Positions 60,106 through 64,000 of a stretch of 64,000 nt of DNA are shown here, one piece after another; the first letter of the stretch is position 1; each line of letters starts with the position of its first letter. The stretch is from the NCBI RefSeq assembly GCF_958979055.1, contig NC_084893.1, forward strand, positions 29,852,987-29,916,986, in the 5' to 3' direction. The notes below the pieces were generated by a model. That model saw only the letters and a list, made by a program, of their open reading frames with translations, did no database searches and was not told the DNA's origin. The position numbers and the translations under genes were made by a program. Source of the stretch: Alnus glutinosa (Eukaryota > Streptophyta > Magnoliopsida > Fagales > Betulaceae).

Positions 60106-63100
60106 ACATGCAGCAGCTGGCCGGCGGGTTATGATTCTTGATCTTCCTCTAACAGTTGATCAGTACTCTAGGAACCTAACTAGTACATTGAGGTCAGTAG
60201 CTCAATTTTTGGCTTCGGCTTCTGATATATGTCAGTTAGTTCTTTTGTCTTTTTCTTTTTTAGACTCGATCTTGAAAATACAGTTGATGAGGAACCATCT
60301 TGGTTGTTTCATGGTAGGGTCTTTCAAGTCTTGCTTGTCCTTTTGTGCTTATTTTCTTCATGCAAAGCATGATGGTCCAGCAGACTAGCTAGCTTTTTAT
60401 GAAAGATATATACAAAAGGGCCTTCTGTCTTTCTTTCTTTAGGATGATGAACTTGTAAAGGAGCTTGCATTACATCGATCGATTTGGTTCTTTAATTTTT
60501 AGTTTATTTTTTCAATTCCCTTATTGTTGTTATATATAATTATTGTCCGTCTCTTGGTATATATATATTCATTACTTAATTGGATTCTCTAATTAATAAT
60601 CATCTCCTTAATTGCATGATTATATATAATCATCGATCTTTTCTTTTTGGTTCTCAATTTTAGATTGAATTAATGTGGCCGGAATATTTCTGAGTGCCAA
60701 AAGGCATTCATTCTAAACCAAGTGTTGTAGAGCTTTATTTTTTTTTTTATTAATTTGCGTGTGTTTTTGGTGATGATTAGTTTACTGAAGATTTGAGGCC
60801 AAGAAAAATAGTAAATAGCACCAAGTAGTGGAGGTCCAAACAGCGAGAGCCGTTTTGCTGGGGATCGATCGAATTCGATTGGATGGAGAAAAATAGACAT
60901 TTAAAAAGTCAAGAGACTTCTTCTCCACCCCAGATCGATCGAGAAACCTCATCCCTGGCATGTAACTTAACTTGCAAGAATAAAACTTTTTGGTAAAGCA
61001 TTTTCCTTTTCGTAATTAGATTTGAACACTGCTTTTTTAAAAATTACAAGTAAAAAAGAAATGTTTCTTTTAGTAAAACATGAGAATCCGTCCTCGATCC
61101 AATATTGCAACTTGCTAGTGGTTTGGAACTTTTGTATCTTAATTCCACGAAGATCCACTTGTGGGTCATTTGAAAGGGTCCATGCAATACTAGCTGATCG
61201 ATAGAGATGCATGTAGAACTATATATATATAAAAATATTATCTCTCTCATATATATAATACTTAAACAATAAGAAGAAGAAACTTAGTATATTCTTTTTC
61301 CTGTTTATATATATAGCATTCAATTCGATCAGGTCGTCCCTCTACAACTCTAGCTAGCTAGCTAGCTTATGATTGAACTCTCTGCTCAATTTCGTCATAT
61401 ATGACTAGGTCAGCAAACAAAGATTATCGAATAGGCATACCGAGGTCACAAAGGCAGCTAGCTAGATTCAATTACCAATTGTCAAACATAATGTGTCAAA
61501 CAAATTAAGTTTTCTTCTAAACTAAGTCGAAAGAAAACTGGCATAATTAAATATATATATATATATATTCAAAATGCACGTGATTCTCACGAGCGTATGT
61601 GTTGATTTACATATATACATAATCACTGGCATATTATATATGTGTAGATGGATTAATTTGAGTATTACATGAGTGGGGAAAGAGATCGATCAGAGTTATT
61701 CTTAAATAGAAGGATCGGAGCTAGCTAGGCATGAGAGCGGCCGGGGTAGTACACAGTAGTAGTAGATCGACGTTAAATCTTGGCTTGGGGGGAAAGGGAT
61801 AGCTCAGCTGTTTTCTTGACACATTCTCGTGATTGTTATGAAAGCAACAGTACTTTTCTAAACAAATCATTTTGACTTTATGTACATTAACACCTTTCTC
61901 ACGCCATATTCTTAACTCCCAAATAGCTAGGACTACGTACGGTCCACCCCTGGCCTCCACGGTCATTCAATTGAGTTCTGTATTTGTGTTTGTGTTTGAG
62001 CCTTTATATATATATATAAATATATATAGGGCTTTGTACTCGGAGATCTCTTCATATATATTTATATATATGCATGCCATTTAGATTATTTAATGGTATA
62101 ATCTTCATTGGCTTCATATTTGTGGATTCATTTTATTTTTATTTTTTGGAAGAATTAATATTTGTGGATTCATTGTGTATGTATCTACGGGTTGATATTT
62201 TATGGAGTATAGTAAATTAAGGAGAGGTGCTTTCGATGATGAATAATGACCTTAATTATATTGTTGATTATGAAATTTATGAGAATGATTGTTATCATGC
62301 GCATATGTATCATTGTTATAACTGATCTTAGCTAGCTAGGCTGATTCCAGTCTTATAATTAACTACAAATTAAAGCACATGTAATTAATTAATGACCTTT
62401 CTATATAAATGTATGTACATTAAGATATTTGAAACCGCACTAGAAATTTGGTCATTAGCGACAAAACTTTCAGCAACGACTCAAAAGTGACAACTTTTTC
62501 TGGTCGTTACTGATAAATGCTTATCAGCGATGACCCAAATGTTGACGTACGTCACTAACGGTCGTTGCTAATATTAGAGCTATATATGTTATTAATCTAA
62601 ACAAGAAGTTAATTTGAGGAAATTAATTTTATGAGTCTTTGAAAGACATGATCGAAAAGATAGGACACAAGCTCTTTTACGTGCATGGTATTTGGGGCAT
62701 GCTAGCTATATAAGTTTCAGCCTTTTCCGATGCTATTACTTGATGATCACTAGGGTGCATGAATACCACTGATGATAGATACGTAGGATCATATTTTTAT
62801 TTTTTCTGAAATTTCGTGCATGGTTCGATCGAGTTTCTTAATTAATTTTTACCATCAGTTATGGTGATGATTATTTTCTTCCTTCCAGGCCCTGTGATAA
62901 ATGATACGCATATGCATGCATATATGTGCCTTGAATTAATCCTAATATTTTGCAAATAAAAGTCATATATATCCATATTTTTCTCAATTTGTTTTGGCAA
63001 GGAATTTGTTTTCATTACTGGATATCTATATATATATATCCAAATTAACAATGTGAAAATCATGCTGCCTATATTCCATGCATAATCTGAATAATTAATG

Positions 63101-64000
63101 GAAAGCATTCAGCCATTCACTATAGACGTACACATGATCGACATAATATGCTACCCACGACATTAGGTTAATTAGATTATTTTTTGCCAATGCTGAATTA
63201 AGAGGGATTTACATTAATTTATAGAAGATTACCCTAATAATACTTTATATATATCCAATAATATTACTGAAACAAAAAAAACAAGATAAATTAAAAGACT
63301 AAAAGATAAAACAAAATAATGTAGACTTATTATCACACTAGACTTATAACAATAATTAACGAGTAAAGACTCCTAACAAATAACTAAATGCGCGCTGCCA
63401 TGTATTTTAAGTCATTCCTTATCACTTCCTTATCGCTTTCTCTTGTGCTTATCTTTATTAGAATATTGATTATATAATTTTCATTAATTTAAACTTTTAA
63501 GATAATTGAGAATTTAACATGACCAAAAGAACCTAAATCAATGGTATGGCATTAGCTCGGGTTTATTACGTCTATTTATAACATAATATTGCCTCGTGAT
63601 TGTTCATGAAGGTACAGATTTAAGGCTGTTGAACGTACATGCAGTTGGATTAAAGCTAAAATTGAGTTTTGAAGGTAACATTAACAACAGGTAGACTAGG
63701 GTACTCATGTTTTCCGATCAAAATAAGGGTAGATCTAGACTCTCAAGCAATTTTTTGCCCAAATTGCTAATAATACGAGTAGCAAATATGAGCTCGTCCT
63801 ATAGGACCCATTTATAATTTATACCCCAAACAAGTGGGCGGGTTATCCTATACCTATTCGGGTAGGTGAACCCTATCGAGTTTTCTCACAGTTGTTATCC
63901 GAATTGCTAGCAATTTGAAAAACAAATTTGTTGAAAATTTCTATTTGATAAGAGTATTAATATTGAATTTGTTGATGCCTCGTAATTAAAATCGTTGTTG
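60106..64000. other. AT-rich intergenic region downstream of the C2H2 gene
   Basis: C2H2 3' UTR, then nearly 4 kb with no gene I can support. Contains many short tandem motifs such as gctagctagct, atatata runs (61550-61569, 62005-62030) and a CACTA-like end at 62438. The last 300 bp (about 63700-63900) have a somewhat different composition (gggcgggttatcctatacc), possibly the edge of a repeat leaving the window. Confidence 0.5.
62438..62580. mobile_element. Possible CACTA (En/Spm) terminal fragment
   Basis: Begins CACTAGAAA and continues with subterminal motifs ggtcattagcgac, cagcaacgact, tatcagcgatgac and ggtcgttgcta, direct and inverted copies of an agcgac / gtcgct unit, as in CACTA ends. 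The opposite TAGTG end is not seen nearby. Confidence 0.5.

Overview
The window is nuclear DNA of a eudicot plant, probably a woody rosid; a finer placement would be a guess. The evidence is intron-rich genes with GT/AG splice sites, a plastid-targeted photosystem I gene in the nucleus, an intronless PPR gene, a nuclear tRNA-Trp, a Ty3/Gypsy chromovirus-type retrotransposon, many MITEs and long (TA)n tracts.

Layout. 1-900: last exon of a LORELEI-like GPI-anchored protein gene (LLG), + strand. 1701-3308: intronless E-class PPR gene, +. 3943-11899: complete 12-exon ARP8 gene (F-box plus actin-related protein, 473 aa), - strand. 18072-24183: a 6.1-kb Ty3/Gypsy element with a Tourist-like MITE nested in its 3' LTR. 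25441-29041: WD40 gene copy A, +. 29033-31138: truncated, frameshifted ARP8 pseudogene, -. 36528-40118: WD40 gene copy B, intact, +. 41413-41484: tRNA-Trp(CCA), -. 41774-42268: PsaG, +. 47250-52188: ARID plus HMG-box DNA-binding protein, six exons, +. 58441-60105: four-finger C2H2 zinc-finger protein with a C-terminal EAR motif, +. The rest is AT-rich intergenic DNA and transposon debris.

The main structural event is a direct tandem duplication. The segment from ARP8 exon 3 (9602) to the last exon of the WD40 gene was copied; the copies are now 9602-29033 and 29029-40092, joined at a 5-bp microhomology (AAACT). It left one whole and one broken copy of each gene. Full ARP8 lies at the left edge and full WD40 at the right edge. 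In the middle are a WD40 copy with a changed C-terminus and an ARP8 5' stub that has since been frameshifted. Each copy gained its own transposons: a Gypsy element and a LINE in A, a hAT-like element and a small MITE in B. The other copy preserves the empty site in each case, so these insertions can be ordered after the duplication.

The gene order LLG - ARP8 - WD40 - C2H2 recalls Arabidopsis At5g56170-At5g56200, and WD40 - PsaG - ARID/HMG recalls At1g55680-At1g55650 (both from memory). The window therefore looks like one block that matches two Arabidopsis segments. I saw no sign of a wholly new molecular system. The interest lies in the duplication, its chimeric gene end, the nested and dated insertions, and a set of fold-back elements with similar GC-rich cores.
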